The notes beneath the pieces were generated by a model, which saw nothing but the letters and a program-made list of their open reading frames with translations, did not search any database and was not told where the DNA came from. Below, piece after piece: positions 25,964 to 34,736 of a stretch of 64,000 nt of DNA. Made by a program: the position numbers and the translations under genes. This DNA comes from Marinobacterium sedimentorum (GTDB taxonomy: Bacteria > Pseudomonadota > Gammaproteobacteria > Pseudomonadales > Balneatricaceae). The stretch covers positions 124,001-188,000 of the forward strand of contig NZ_JALDYX010000005.1 in the NCBI RefSeq assembly GCF_024267675.1, given 5' to 3'. Position 1 is the stretch's first letter; each line of letters opens with the position of its first letter.

Positions 25964-27417
25964 TATTTCACCTCCGTATCGACAATCCAGGTATCTTTGC
26001 TACCGCCACCCTGTGACGAGTTGACCACCAGGGAGCCTTTCGTCATCGCCACCCGGGTCAGGCCGCCGGTGGTGCAATAGGTATCCCTGGCCTGCAGGAT
26101 GAAGGGCCTCAGATCAAGGTGCCGCGGTTCAAGGTTGTTGTTGGCGACCAGCGTCGGCGCGGTCGATAACGCCAGCGTCGGCTGTGCGATGTAGTTGCGC
26201 GGGTTGGCCTTGATCAGCTCGGCGAAGCGGGCCTGTTCTTTCTGGGTTGAATGGGGGCCGACCAGCATGCCGTAGCCGCCGGACTCGTTGGCGGGCTTGA
26301 CCACCAGCTTGTCGAGATTGGCCAGCACGTACCTGCGCTGCTTGTCGTCGTCGCACAGAAACGTCTCTACGTTGCGGATCAGCGGCTCTTCGTCGAGGTA
26401 ATACTTGATGATCTGGGGCACGTAGGCGTAGATCACCTTGTCGTCGGCGACACCGGCACCGGGCGCATTGGCCAGGGCAACGTTGCCCTTTTTCCAGGCG
26501 CGCATCAGCCCGGGTACGCCCAGCGTCGAATCCTTCCTGAAGACTTCCGGATCCAGGAACAGGTCATCGATACGGCGGTAAATCACATCAACCCGGGTCA
26601 GACCGTCGATGGTGCGCATGTAGACCATGTCATCATCACCCACCACCAGGTCGCTGCCCTCGACAAGTTCGGCCCCCATCTGCTGCGCCAGGAAGGCGTG
26701 CTCGAAATAGGCGGAGTTGAAGATCCCGGGCGTCAGCACCACGATCTCCGGTTGCTTCACCTGGCGCGGCGACAGGCTGGCCAGGGTGTCGAACAGCCGT
26801 GCCGGGTAGTCATCGATCGGCAGGATATTGTCGTTTTCGAACAGTTCCGGCAGTACGCGCTTGGTGATCGAGCGGTTCTCCAGCATGTAGGAGACCCCGG
26901 ACGGCACGCGCAGGTTGTCTTCCAGCACATAGAACTCGCCGTCGCCGTCGCGCACCAGGTCGGTGCCGCAGATATGGGCCCAGACACCGTGCGGCGGGGA
27001 GACGCCGATGCATTCGGGACGAAAGTTTGTCGAGTTCTCGATCAGGTAACGGGGTACGACCTTGTCCTTGAGGATGCGCTGTTCGTGGTACAGGTCGTCG
27101 ATGAAGAGGTTCAGCGCACGCAGTCGCTGCTTCAGACCGGCGGCGGTCTTGTCCCACTGCTGACGGGAAATGGTGCGCGGAATGATGTCGAAGGGCCAGG
27201 CGCGGTCAATGTTGCCCTCTTCGGTGTAAACCGTGAAGCTGACCCCCATTTCCTGAATGGTGGCCTCGGCCATCTTGCGCCGTTTCTCAAGCTCTTCGGT
27301 GTTGAGATCGGTCAAATAATGTGTCAGCTTGCTGGCGGGGTCGCGTGGGGATCCATCGGCGCCGATGAGCTCGTCGAAAAAGTGACCCGGATCGTATTGT
27401 TTCCAGTCGATGTACAT
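25963..27417 (-). CDS. Circularly permuted type 2 ATP-grasp protein
   Basis: A 484-residue stand-alone ATP-grasp protein. Conserved blocks include 'R-A-W-P-F-D-I-I-P-R', 'G-V-S-Y-M-L-E-N-R', 'V-L-T-P-G-I-F-N-S-A-Y-F-E-H', 'D-G-L-T-R-V-D-V-I-Y-R-R-I-D-D', 'V-K-P-A-N-E-S-G-G-Y-G' and 'G-G-L-T-R-V-A'. Members are predicted carboxylate-amine ligases that use ATP through an acyl-phosphate; the physiological substrate is unknown. It is the first gene of a two-gene operon with alpha-E, about 110 nt downstream of a predicted sigma-54 start, and lies directly behind the response regulator gene on the same strand. Confidence 0.9.
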   Translation of the reverse strand: MYIDWKQYDPGHFFDELIGADGSPRDPASKLTHYLTDLNTEELEKRRKMAEATIQEMGVSFTVYTEEGNIDRAWPFDIIPRTISRQQWDKTAAGLKQRLRALNLFIDDLYHEQRILKDKVVPRYLIENSTNFRPECIGVSPPHGVWAHICGTDLVRDGDGEFYVLEDNLRVPSGVSYMLENRSITKRVLPELFENDNILPIDDYPARLFDTLASLSPRQVKQPEIVVLTPGIFNSAYFEHAFLAQQMGAELVEGSDLVVGDDDMVYMRTIDGLTRVDVIYRRIDDLFLDPEVFRKDSTLGVPGLMRAWKKGNVALANAPGAGVADDKVIYAYVPQIIKYYLDEEPLIRNVETFLCDDDKQRRYVLANLDKLVVKPANESGGYGMLVGPHSTQKEQARFAELIKANPRNYIAQPTLALSTAPTLVANNNLEPRHLDLRPFILQARDTYCTTGGLTRVAMTKGSLVVNSSQGGGSKDTWIVDTEVK

Positions 27418-27537
27418 AAATGAGGCCTTCGCTCTTGTTATATGCTGTCAATCGTCCTGCGGTTCACCCTGACCTGGGGTGCCCGCTTTTGGCAGTTTGA
27501 AATGCCACCGGACTGTATTCTGTCCACTTTAACTACA

Positions 27538-27552
27538 GCAAAAGCGATGCCA
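27538..27552 (-). promoter_or_regulatory. Sigma-54 (-24/-12) promoter for the ATP-grasp/alpha-E operon
   Basis: On the minus strand TGGCAT-N5-TTGC with correct spacing. It is followed upstream by the AT-rich stretch (TCATTGTTTTTAATA) shared with both symporter promoters, which could hold a bend or IHF site. Confidence 0.82.
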
Positions 27553-27632
27553 GCTCCGACAAGATCATTTATGTCATTGTTTTTAATATAAAAATTACTT
27601 TTAAAAGAAATCCAAAAGCGGCAAAAGGGGTA

Positions 27633-27730
27633 TAACCAGAACCGCAGCTGCCGCCAAATATCGAAAAATACCTTTACAAATCAAGGAATTTTGAACGATT
27701 TTCGAAGGTTATAGGGAATGCGCAGGTTAT
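27633..27730. promoter_or_regulatory. GGTTATA-box enhancer cluster upstream of the ATP-grasp operon
   Basis: Inverted box TATAACC at 27633-27639 and direct boxes at 27707-27713 and 27725-27730 (the second as GGTTATG), 18 bp apart. They lie about 80 and 155-178 bp from the -24 element and immediately beyond the stop of the NtrC-type regulator gene, the likely binding protein. Confidence 0.65.
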
Positions 27731-27747
27731 GGGGGTTCAGGCGCCCC

Positions 27748-29166
27748 TTACGCCTGGCCCGCCGACATTTTTTTCAGGCGCTTGCTCAATGCCGGCTGCG
27801 AGACACCCAGCAAGCGCGATGCGATGGACTGATTGCCCTCGGCACGGCGCATCGCCTCCTCCACCAGCAGGTCGGCCACATGGTGCAACGCCGGCAACGG
27901 CTCACCGGCGACAAAAACAGAGCACCCTTGTGGTGGTTCATGGCTCAGGTCGGTGTGATTCTCGTCAATGGCGCGCTTGAAGACCTCCATCGACAGCATC
28001 CGCGACTGATGCACGCTCATGGCGTCGAACACCATCGAGCGCAGCTCGCGCACATTGCCGGGAAAGGCGAAATTGGCGAGCAGCACCGGCAGCTCCCGCG
28101 GTATCGTCGGCTTGTGCTTGCCCAGCTCGACCGCGGCCTCGGCCAGGAAATGATCCAGTAACAACACAATGTCGCCCCTGCGCTTGCGCAACGGCGGTAT
28201 ATGCACCTGGTGGGTTCGCAGCCGGTAGTAGAGATCCTTGCGGAACTCCCCGGCCGCCTGCTTCTTCGCCAGGTCCTGGTGGGTTGCGACCAGGATGCGG
28301 GCGCGCATCCGCTTGGGACGGTCACTGCCCAGCGGATAGTATTCGCCTTCCTGCAACAGCCGCAGCAGCTTCACCTGGGAGGCCGGGCTCAGGTCGCCGA
28401 TCTCGTCGAGGAACAGGGTCCCTTCCCCGGCCTGATCGATCATGCCCGCCCGCGCGCAATCCGCCCCGGTAAAGGCGCCGCGCTGGTGACCGAACAGGGT
28501 ATCGGCAAAGACGTTGTCATCCAGCCCCGCCACGTTGACGCAGACCAGAGGCCCCTGGCGCCCGCTCAGGCGATGGGCCGCACGGGCGATCAGTTCCTTG
28601 CCAACGCCGCTTTCGCCGCTGATCAGGATCGGCTGCCGGCTCACCGCGACCGATTCCAGGTACTTGAACGCCGAGCGCATGCCCTTGTCCGCGGTTACAA
28701 TAGGCGCGAAGGCTTCCGGCTGTTCCAGCCTGTCGCAGAGCAGGCGCCGGCGCAGCGCCTGGTTTTCATGCCGCAGTTCCTGCAGCTGAATGGCACGCCG
28801 GATGCCTTCGATCAACCGGTCCTGTTCATCGGTCTTGACGAAATAGTCGAAGGCCCCGAGCTTGATGCAGTTGACGGCGGTTTCCACCTGGTTCAAACCA
28901 CTGATGACGATGACACCGACATCGGGATGCTCTTCGATAATCTGGCTGAGCAGCGTCTCCCCGGACAGGTTCGGCATGGTCAGATCGAGGGTGACCAGGC
29001 CGATATTCTCCCGTGCCAGTATCGCCATCACCTCCCGGCTGTCCTCGCAACGGTGCATATGGGTGATACCGCAGGAACGCTCGAGGGTGAGGCTCAGGCT
29101 GTGCAGGAAAATCGGCTCGTCGTCGACCAGCAGCAGGCCGAAGGAGGGGTAGAGGTTTCTGGACAT
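27748..29166 (-). CDS. NtrC-family sigma-54-dependent response regulator
   Basis: A 472-residue regulator with the classic three domains. The receiver (1-125) has acidic residues D15-D16 and phospho-acceptor D61 in 'T-L-D-L-T-M-P-N'. The AAA+ ATPase (about 150-385) has Walker A 'G-E-S-G-V-G-K-E-L', the sigma-54 contact loop GAFTGA and Walker B 'G-T-L-F-L-D-E-I-G'. The Fis-type HTH (about 430-470) includes 'G-N-Q-S-I-A-S-R-L-L-G-V-S-Q-P-A-L'. It follows the histidine kinase by 55 bp. The GGTTATA boxes and sigma-54 promoter just downstream make the ATP-grasp operon a direct target; the two symporter genes carry the same elements (inference). Confidence 0.93.
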   Translation of the reverse strand: MSRNLYPSFGLLLVDDEPIFLHSLSLTLERSCGITHMHRCEDSREVMAILARENIGLVTLDLTMPNLSGETLLSQIIEEHPDVGVIVISGLNQVETAVNCIKLGAFDYFVKTDEQDRLIEGIRRAIQLQELRHENQALRRRLLCDRLEQPEAFAPIVTADKGMRSAFKYLESVAVSRQPILISGESGVGKELIARAAHRLSGRQGPLVCVNVAGLDDNVFADTLFGHQRGAFTGADCARAGMIDQAGEGTLFLDEIGDLSPASQVKLLRLLQEGEYYPLGSDRPKRMRARILVATHQDLAKKQAAGEFRKDLYYRLRTHQVHIPPLRKRRGDIVLLLDHFLAEAAVELGKHKPTIPRELPVLLANFAFPGNVRELRSMVFDAMSVHQSRMLSMEVFKRAIDENHTDLSHEPPQGCSVFVAGEPLPALHHVADLLVEEAMRRAEGNQSIASRLLGVSQPALSKRLKKMSAGQA

Positions 29167-29221
29167 CGGAGGTTACTTCCATGCATCTTTTTATTACGGG
29201 CGACATAGCGGGCAGCGCGAC

Positions 29222-30979
29222 TCAGCCCATCGCCGGACGCTCCGATAGTACTGCATTAGGCGCACTGGCCGCCAATGCCGGCAGCGACAGCGTGACGCAG
29301 GTCCCCTGCCCCGGGCTGGAATCGAATGTCAGGGTGCCGCCATGCTCATGCACGATGCCCGCGGAAACGGACAGGCCGAGCCCGGTGCCGCCGCTGTCGC
29401 GCCGGGTGGTGAAGAAGGGGTCGGTCAGCCGGGATCTGGACGCAGGATCGATCCCCCGGCCCTGGTCACGAACCTCCAGTATCACGCGGTTGGCGGCGGG
29501 GGCCTTGTAGGTGCGCAGGAGTATCCCCTGCCCGGGGCCGTCCAGCGCCTGGCAGGCATTTAGAATCAGGTTGATCACCACCTGCTCGATGCGCTGGCCG
29601 TTGCCCTTGACCGCAGGCAGACTATCCGCAAACGCCACCTCGAACTGTTCGGTGGCCGTGCGGATCGAGTTGTCGACCAGGCGAATGGCCTTGGTCACGA
29701 CCTCGTTGAGGTCCAGCGACTCATTCAGCTCGGCATCGCCCTGGCGGGCAAAATCCTTGAGGTCGCCGACGATGCGCCGGATACGCTGGGCGCCCTCTTG
29801 CATGCCGTCGAGTATCAGCGGGATCTCGTCCCGCATCCGGGAATACGCCAGCCCGCCGTACTCGAAATCGCCATGGGTCTGGTAGTGCGCTTCCAGGATG
29901 TCGCGCGAGTCCCGACAGGCGTCATGCACGATCGGCAGGTTGAACAGCAGGAAACTGCAGGGGTTGTTGATTTCATGGGCCACGCCGGATACCAGTATGC
30001 CCAGCGAGGTCATCTTGTCGGCCTGGATCAGCTGCAGCTGCTGCTGGCGCAGCTCTTCGGTCCGGCTGGCGACTTCCCGCTTGAGCATGCGGTTCCAGAC
30101 CACGATGCCCCCCAGGATCAGCAACAGCAGAGCCGACACCGCGGCCCCGACCTGGCCGACCTTCTTCCAGGGAAAGCTGCTGGTCTCTTCCAGCGGCCCC
30201 AGCCACTTGTCGTAGATGGCCTGATGGCGGCCGGTGTTCTTGAGGATGGCCAGCCCCTCGCTGAACTTGGCGAGCAGGTCCGAATTGCCCTTTTTCACCG
30301 CATAGCCGTAACGCAGCGAAAACGGATTGGCCACCGGCACTATATTGCTCAGCCCCAGCTGCTGGCTCAGATAGAGCGCCGGCAGGTTCGCCACCAGTGC
30401 ATAGTCATGCTCGCCCGCAGCAAGCAGGCGCAGCGCATCGGCATGGGTATCGGTGGTGACGATGTGCGCACCGACCTCGTGGGACAGCAGGTACTCGTGC
30501 ATGATGTCTTTCTGCTGGACGATCACCTCCTTGCCACGCAGCCCGTCAACGCCCACCACCGGATCACCGCGGCGAGCGAATATCGACTGGTGCACGATGG
30601 CGTGGGGTGGCGAGAAGTCAAAGACTTGCGCCCGTTCCTGCGAATAGGACATGCCCTGCAGGATATCGACCTGGCCGTTTTCCAGCCCCTGGCGCATGTC
30701 GGCCCAATTGCCCAGCTCGATATCCACCTCCAGCCCCATCACCTCGGCAATGGCACGGGTCAGTTCCACATTGTACCCGGCCGGCCGGCCATCCTCGTCG
30801 ATAAACTCATACGGGGGATGGTAATGGTCGCCGCCGACGATAATTGGCGCTGCGCTACTGGCGCCTTCGACCGAGCGCTGCTGGGCCCAGCCGGGACTGA
30901 CGATCATCCCGAGGCAGACAACAGCCATCAGAGTGGACAGTCGTGCCCAGAAAGAAGCCAGGTTCCCGGAATACTGCAT
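29222..30979 (-). CDS. Sensor histidine kinase with periplasmic amino-acid-binding-type (SBP_bac_3) domain
   Basis: A 585-residue membrane sensor. A signal peptide (about 1-32, ending in G-W-A-Q-Q) is followed by an SBP family 3 domain (about 45-275) with 'H-Y-P-P-Y-E-F'-like and 'G-Y-N-V-E-L-T-R-A-I-A' motifs. A transmembrane helix (about 285-305) and a short coiled segment lead to the HisKA domain with the phosphorylated His at about 335 ('G-V-A-H-E-I-N-N-P') and a C-terminal HATPase domain with N-box and 'D-Q-G-R-G-I-D' and 'G-G-T-G-L-G-L-S' motifs. SBP_bac_3 domains usually bind polar amino acids, so an extracellular amino acid is the likely signal (inference). The partner is the regulator encoded 55 bp downstream. 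Confidence 0.92.
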   Translation of the reverse strand: MQYSGNLASFWARLSTLMAVVCLGMIVSPGWAQQRSVEGASSAAPIIVGGDHYHPPYEFIDEDGRPAGYNVELTRAIAEVMGLEVDIELGNWADMRQGLENGQVDILQGMSYSQERAQVFDFSPPHAIVHQSIFARRGDPVVGVDGLRGKEVIVQQKDIMHEYLLSHEVGAHIVTTDTHADALRLLAAGEHDYALVANLPALYLSQQLGLSNIVPVANPFSLRYGYAVKKGNSDLLAKFSEGLAILKNTGRHQAIYDKWLGPLEETSSFPWKKVGQVGAAVSALLLLILGGIVVWNRMLKREVASRTEELRQQQLQLIQADKMTSLGILVSGVAHEINNPCSFLLFNLPIVHDACRDSRDILEAHYQTHGDFEYGGLAYSRMRDEIPLILDGMQEGAQRIRRIVGDLKDFARQGDAELNESLDLNEVVTKAIRLVDNSIRTATEQFEVAFADSLPAVKGNGQRIEQVVINLILNACQALDGPGQGILLRTYKAPAANRVILEVRDQGRGIDPASRSRLTDPFFTTRRDSGGTGLGLSVSAGIVHEHGGTLTFDSSPGQGTCVTLSLPALAASAPNAVLSERPAMG

Positions 30980-31215
30980 GGAATACTGCGCCTTTGTCAG
31001 GATATAAATGAATCAACGCCGCGTTCGCAACCGTGATCGGCTCAGCGGGTCCGCTCATCGTACTATCACGGATGACAAAGGACACGCGATAACCGTCTCG
31101 GGGGCAGTGACAGGATAATCCATGGCTGTGTTTCCGGGTCAAGGCCACATTCAATCGGCCGGTGCTGGCGCAGCGCCGGACCCTGACCGCCCAAGGGCTC
31201 AACAGGAAAGACAGG

Positions 31216-31677
31216 TCATGCATTGGCAGCCTGTTGGGCCGATTGTCGTTGCTTGTCTGCATAGAGCGCATCGAAGTTAACCGGCGCCAGCATCAGCGGC
31301 GGATAGCCACCCTTGAGCAGCAGATGATCCACGGTTTCACGCAGGTAGGGAAAAATGATGGCGGGACAGGCCGCGCCCAGCGCCTCCAGCCGACGTTCCG
31401 CGGTAAACCCGTCGATCAGGAACAGGGCGGCCTGATCGACTTCGAGTACAAACGCCAGCTGATCCGCATTACGAGCCGTGATGGCCACGGACAAAACAAC
31501 CTCATAGCGCGCCTCATCCACACAGCTGTGGGTAACATTCAGATCAAGGGTGGTCTCGGGCTTCCAGTCCTGCGCAAAGATACTGGCCGCATTGGGCGAT
31601 TCAAAGCTGCTGGTCTTCAGAAATATTTTCTGCATCGAGAAAAAGGGGGTTGTCGTGCTGTTTGCGTTACTGGACAT
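31216..31677 (-). CDS. SecB-like export chaperone
   Basis: A 153-residue protein with the SecB fold pattern: 'Q-K-I-F-L-K-T-S-S-F-E-S-P-N-A' near the start, 'F-V-L-E-V-D-Q-A-A-L-F-L-I-D-G' in the middle and 'L-G-A-A-C-P-A-I-I-F-P-Y-L-R-E' then 'P-P-L-M-L-A-P-V-N-F-D-A-L-Y' towards the end. A GAGGAT ribosome-binding site precedes the ATG by 6 bases. SecB holds clients unfolded for SecA. This copy lies 109 bp behind acxC on the same strand, away from the usual secB neighbours (grxC, gpsA), so it is probably a paralogue; a link to acetone carboxylase production is conjecture. Confidence 0.88.
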   Translation of the reverse strand: MSSNANSTTTPFFSMQKIFLKTSSFESPNAASIFAQDWKPETTLDLNVTHSCVDEARYEVVLSVAITARNADQLAFVLEVDQAALFLIDGFTAERRLEALGAACPAIIFPYLRETVDHLLLKGGYPPLMLAPVNFDALYADKQRQSAQQAANA

Positions 31678-31704
31678 GCTCGTATCCTCAAGGCTGGTAA
31701 CCGA

Positions 31705-31735
31705 CGCCCAGGTCGGGGGAACATCAACCTGGGCG
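31705..31735. promoter_or_regulatory. Stem-loop between acxC and the secB-like gene
   Basis: A 9-bp inverted repeat (CGCCCAGGT with ACCTGGGCG) without a U-tract. It could lower read-through from acxC into the secB-like gene or stabilise the acx message; role inferred. Confidence 0.5.
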
Positions 31736-31786
31736 TGGTTCGAACAGGGATTTCAGGCCCCGGTGCGGAGCCTGATCGGAATGCCG

Positions 31787-32287
31787 TCAGACCCCGGCGG
31801 GCGCTGGCAGGTCAAGCCAGTCAAAAAACGTCTTCAGATCCGGTTGGAAGTCATGGATGACGGGATACCAGGGCGTGGGCGCCTCAACATCATGCATAAC
31901 GCCACAACTCGGGCAGTAGTACTCGCGATAAACCTGCCAGCCGGTATCCGGTGCCATCAGCCTGGGGTAAACCTCCTCCATTTTCTCAACGCTGTCGCGC
32001 ACATAAACAAGTGCATTCAGCTTCCAGTTTTTCTTGTAATCGCCGTATTCGTGCCCGCAGGAACATTTGGTCACGATCTTTTTCTCTACACTGGTTTCCG
32101 CCAGGAAAAGATGTGGCCCCAGCGGCAGGATAATCTTATCCTTCCAGGACACCTGATCCTGTAAAACAGACATGTAATGGCTATAACGCCCTTTGTCTTT
32201 TGGCATCGACAGCATGCGATGCAGGGTATCCCAGTCGAGATCACCTTTTACCAAATCTGATACTTGTTTTTTTGTATAAGTTGACAT
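31787..32287 (-). CDS. acxC: Acetone carboxylase gamma subunit
   Basis: A 166-residue protein of the size of AcxC (about 168 residues). Four cysteines in two pairs ('C-S-C-G-H-E-Y-G-D-Y-K' and 'Y-Y-C-P-S-C-G-V-M-H') suggest a metal site, as expected for this subunit. It is the third subunit gene of the acxABC operon and is needed for the heterohexameric enzyme that carboxylates acetone to acetoacetate with ATP. Confidence 0.93.
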   Translation of the reverse strand: MSTYTKKQVSDLVKGDLDWDTLHRMLSMPKDKGRYSHYMSVLQDQVSWKDKIILPLGPHLFLAETSVEKKIVTKCSCGHEYGDYKKNWKLNALVYVRDSVEKMEEVYPRLMAPDTGWQVYREYYCPSCGVMHDVEAPTPWYPVIHDFQPDLKTFFDWLDLPAPAGV

Positions 32288-32327
32288 AATAAGTCTCTCA
32301 TTTATTCTTCGAATTTTGAGATAAGAC

Positions 32328-32355
32328 GACGGGGTATGCTCATGTCAACCCCGTC
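32328..32355. promoter_or_regulatory. Stem-loop between acxB and acxC
   Basis: An 8-bp inverted repeat (GACGGGGT with ACCCCGTC) around 12 bases, in the 78-bp gap. It has no U-tract on the minus strand; it may adjust the amount of gamma subunit message. Confidence 0.5.
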
Positions 32356-32365
32356 ACAGAGCGCC

Positions 32366-34699
32366 CTACTGCTCAGTCATAATCACCGGATGCACATCCG
32401 GAAGTTCACTCAGGTCCATATGATGCTTGGCGCCGAACATTGGAATACCGAGTTCTTCCTCTTTTAAATCCCAGCCTTCTGGAAGATCCCAGAATTGCTT
32501 GAATTCGGACAGGAACCGCGCTGACAGATAAAAGCTCGACGCAAACATCTGCTGAACCTGAACCGATGCATCCTTATCGATAATTTTCTGGCGTTCGCTT
32601 TCCATCCACTGCTGGGTCAGCGTGCCCCGGGCGATCCTCTCCTTGCGGATCTCGAGACGGCGTGCCATGGTTTTCTTTTCATCCACGGACCATTCACCGG
32701 CCTTGTTCTGCGTAATCACGACCCCGTAGACTTTTTGGGCAAATTCCGGCAGCAGGAAATTCTGATTCAGATCATCCGCGATCGCCGCAGTTTCTCGATC
32801 CAGAGGGTCACCAAATCCAGGCCCGCCACGCAAATAGTTCAGGTACAGATCGCCGTTTTCGAAAATGGCTTCAGTGGTAATACACTGCTTGTCACGCTTG
32901 ACCCTGGCATCCGGCCCCAGATGCTTTTCAAATTCACACTCGCCGGGATCACGGTCCTTGCCAAGGGGCAGAGACTTGCCTTCGCCAATGCGATCCTGAA
33001 GTCCGGTATTATGTGCTTCAAAACGGTAACCGGTCGCCGCGGGGTAGCCGCCCATCAGTCCCCAGTCACTGTTCATGTAACCATTGCCCATGAAGAACAT
33101 GGTCCAGTCGGCAGAGCCCCACACCATGCGCAGTGTCTCGAAGCCCAGACCTCCGCGATACTTGCCATAACCCCCGGTGTTGGTCTTGATGGTACGTCCC
33201 ATATAGAGCAGCGGCTCAGCCAGTTCCCAGATCTCGATATCTCCCATATCGCCTTCGGGATTCCAGATGGCCGCCGCATGGTTCAAGCCATCCTTGACCG
33301 CACAGGCACCGGTGCCGCAGGCGGCTGTTTCAAAACTGTTAACGGCGTGAATCTCGCCTTCCTGGTTGATGCCGCCGCCCTGCAGCCAGTTACAGGGATT
33401 GGAGTTGCCGGCGTTCACTTCTTCGAGATAACCGCGGCCGAAATAGGTGCGACTCACACCTCGCCACAGTGAACTCCAGGAGGAAACCAGGAAGTGCCAG
33501 GCATCGGCGTGCGCGGTGCGGCGATCATCCGGATTGGTCCAGGTGCCTTTGGGCAGCCGGAATTCCGTGGCATAGCGGGCACCGTCATTGATACGTTCCG
33601 TTGGCACCAGAGACTGCGTCATCATGACCCAGATACCGCTGGTGAAAGCGACCGGGTTGGCATTGTACGTGTGCCAGCCCCAGCGGCTGCAGCCCTCAAA
33701 ATCGAGGCGCCAGGTCGCATCCGGCTTGACCGTGATTTCACAGGGCGCATGCATGATGGTATCGATCTTGGCGAAAGGAGAAGGTACCACCACATCCTCG
33801 TGGGCGTAGGGTACATCCACAAAGGCCACGGTGCGGATCTTGCCGGGAATGGTCATCGCCTTGATGCGACTGGTCAGGCCGCGACGGCCGTCCTCGATTA
33901 CTTCGGTGGCGAATTTTTCATAGGCCTCGATGCCCTCTTCACGCACCGTCTCTTCGACCAGATCCCGGATCATGTGACAGCCGGCGATACGTGTTTTCTC
34001 GTCCAGAATCCAGTACTTGGGCGTGCGCACGTTACGCTGGCTCTCGTGCAGCCAGTCACGTAACGGCGTATCGTTGATACCGGTCTTGCGACAGGTGATC
34101 TGTACACCGTCACCGAAACGCTGAATCTGGCCGTTGGACATGGAGCCCGGGCCCACCGCACCCACGTCGATAACATGGGTCACGCCGCCAACCCAACCGA
34201 TCAGGGAACCTGCGTGGAAAATCGGCACGATGGTGGCGATGTCACAGGGGTGGACGTTACCGATCTGGCAGTCGTTGTTGGTGAACATGTCACCGGGGTT
34301 GATGCCAGGGTTGGACTCCCAGTTATTCTGGATCATGTATTTGATCGCAGCGCCCATGGTGCCCACATGAATAATGATCCCGGTGGACGTGGCAATACAG
34401 TCGCCAGCGACATTATAGAGGGTAAAGCACAGCTCCCCTTCCTGTTCCACAATCGGGGACGCGGCTATTTTCTTGGCCACTTCCCGAGAGTTGACCAGGC
34501 CAGCACGCAGCTTGGAAAAAATCCGCTCATAGCCGATAGGATCGGTTTCCTTGAAATCAAGGGTTTCCAGACCGTCGTAAAATCCGCTGGAGGTCGTACG
34601 CTGAAGAATCATGTTGCGATGTTCATTCAGCGTTAATCCGCTGCGCAGCAACTTTGCAGATTTTGTTTCTTCAGAAACAAGGGTTTGTTGAATAGTCAT
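32366..34699 (-). CDS. acxB: Acetone carboxylase alpha subunit (HyuB family)
   Basis: A 777-residue protein of the hydantoinase B / acetone carboxylase alpha family, matching AcxB in length (about 776). Typical segments are 'G-D-M-F-T-N-N-D-C-Q-I-G-N-V-H-P-C-D' (about 140-160), 'A-C-G-T-G-A-C-A-V-K-D-G-L-N-H-A' and 'L-R-G-G-P-G-F-G-D-P-L-D-R-E' near 630. The alpha and beta subunits together phosphorylate acetone and bicarbonate with ATP and couple them to acetoacetate; the alpha subunit carries the Mn2+ carboxylation site in the known enzyme. It lies between acxA and acxC. Confidence 0.95.
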   Translation of the reverse strand: MTIQQTLVSEETKSAKLLRSGLTLNEHRNMILQRTTSSGFYDGLETLDFKETDPIGYERIFSKLRAGLVNSREVAKKIAASPIVEQEGELCFTLYNVAGDCIATSTGIIIHVGTMGAAIKYMIQNNWESNPGINPGDMFTNNDCQIGNVHPCDIATIVPIFHAGSLIGWVGGVTHVIDVGAVGPGSMSNGQIQRFGDGVQITCRKTGINDTPLRDWLHESQRNVRTPKYWILDEKTRIAGCHMIRDLVEETVREEGIEAYEKFATEVIEDGRRGLTSRIKAMTIPGKIRTVAFVDVPYAHEDVVVPSPFAKIDTIMHAPCEITVKPDATWRLDFEGCSRWGWHTYNANPVAFTSGIWVMMTQSLVPTERINDGARYATEFRLPKGTWTNPDDRRTAHADAWHFLVSSWSSLWRGVSRTYFGRGYLEEVNAGNSNPCNWLQGGGINQEGEIHAVNSFETAACGTGACAVKDGLNHAAAIWNPEGDMGDIEIWELAEPLLYMGRTIKTNTGGYGKYRGGLGFETLRMVWGSADWTMFFMGNGYMNSDWGLMGGYPAATGYRFEAHNTGLQDRIGEGKSLPLGKDRDPGECEFEKHLGPDARVKRDKQCITTEAIFENGDLYLNYLRGGPGFGDPLDRETAAIADDLNQNFLLPEFAQKVYGVVITQNKAGEWSVDEKKTMARRLEIRKERIARGTLTQQWMESERQKIIDKDASVQVQQMFASSFYLSARFLSEFKQFWDLPEGWDLKEEELGIPMFGAKHHMDLSELPDVHPVIMTEQ

Positions 34700-34736
34700 G
34701 AGTATTCCTCAAGCTGTTATATTTATTATCTGGTTA

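Noticed and set aside
30855..31271. 138-residue frame overlapping the histidine kinase start
   Set aside because: Runs into the signal-peptide region of the kinase in another frame and shows no protein-like pattern.
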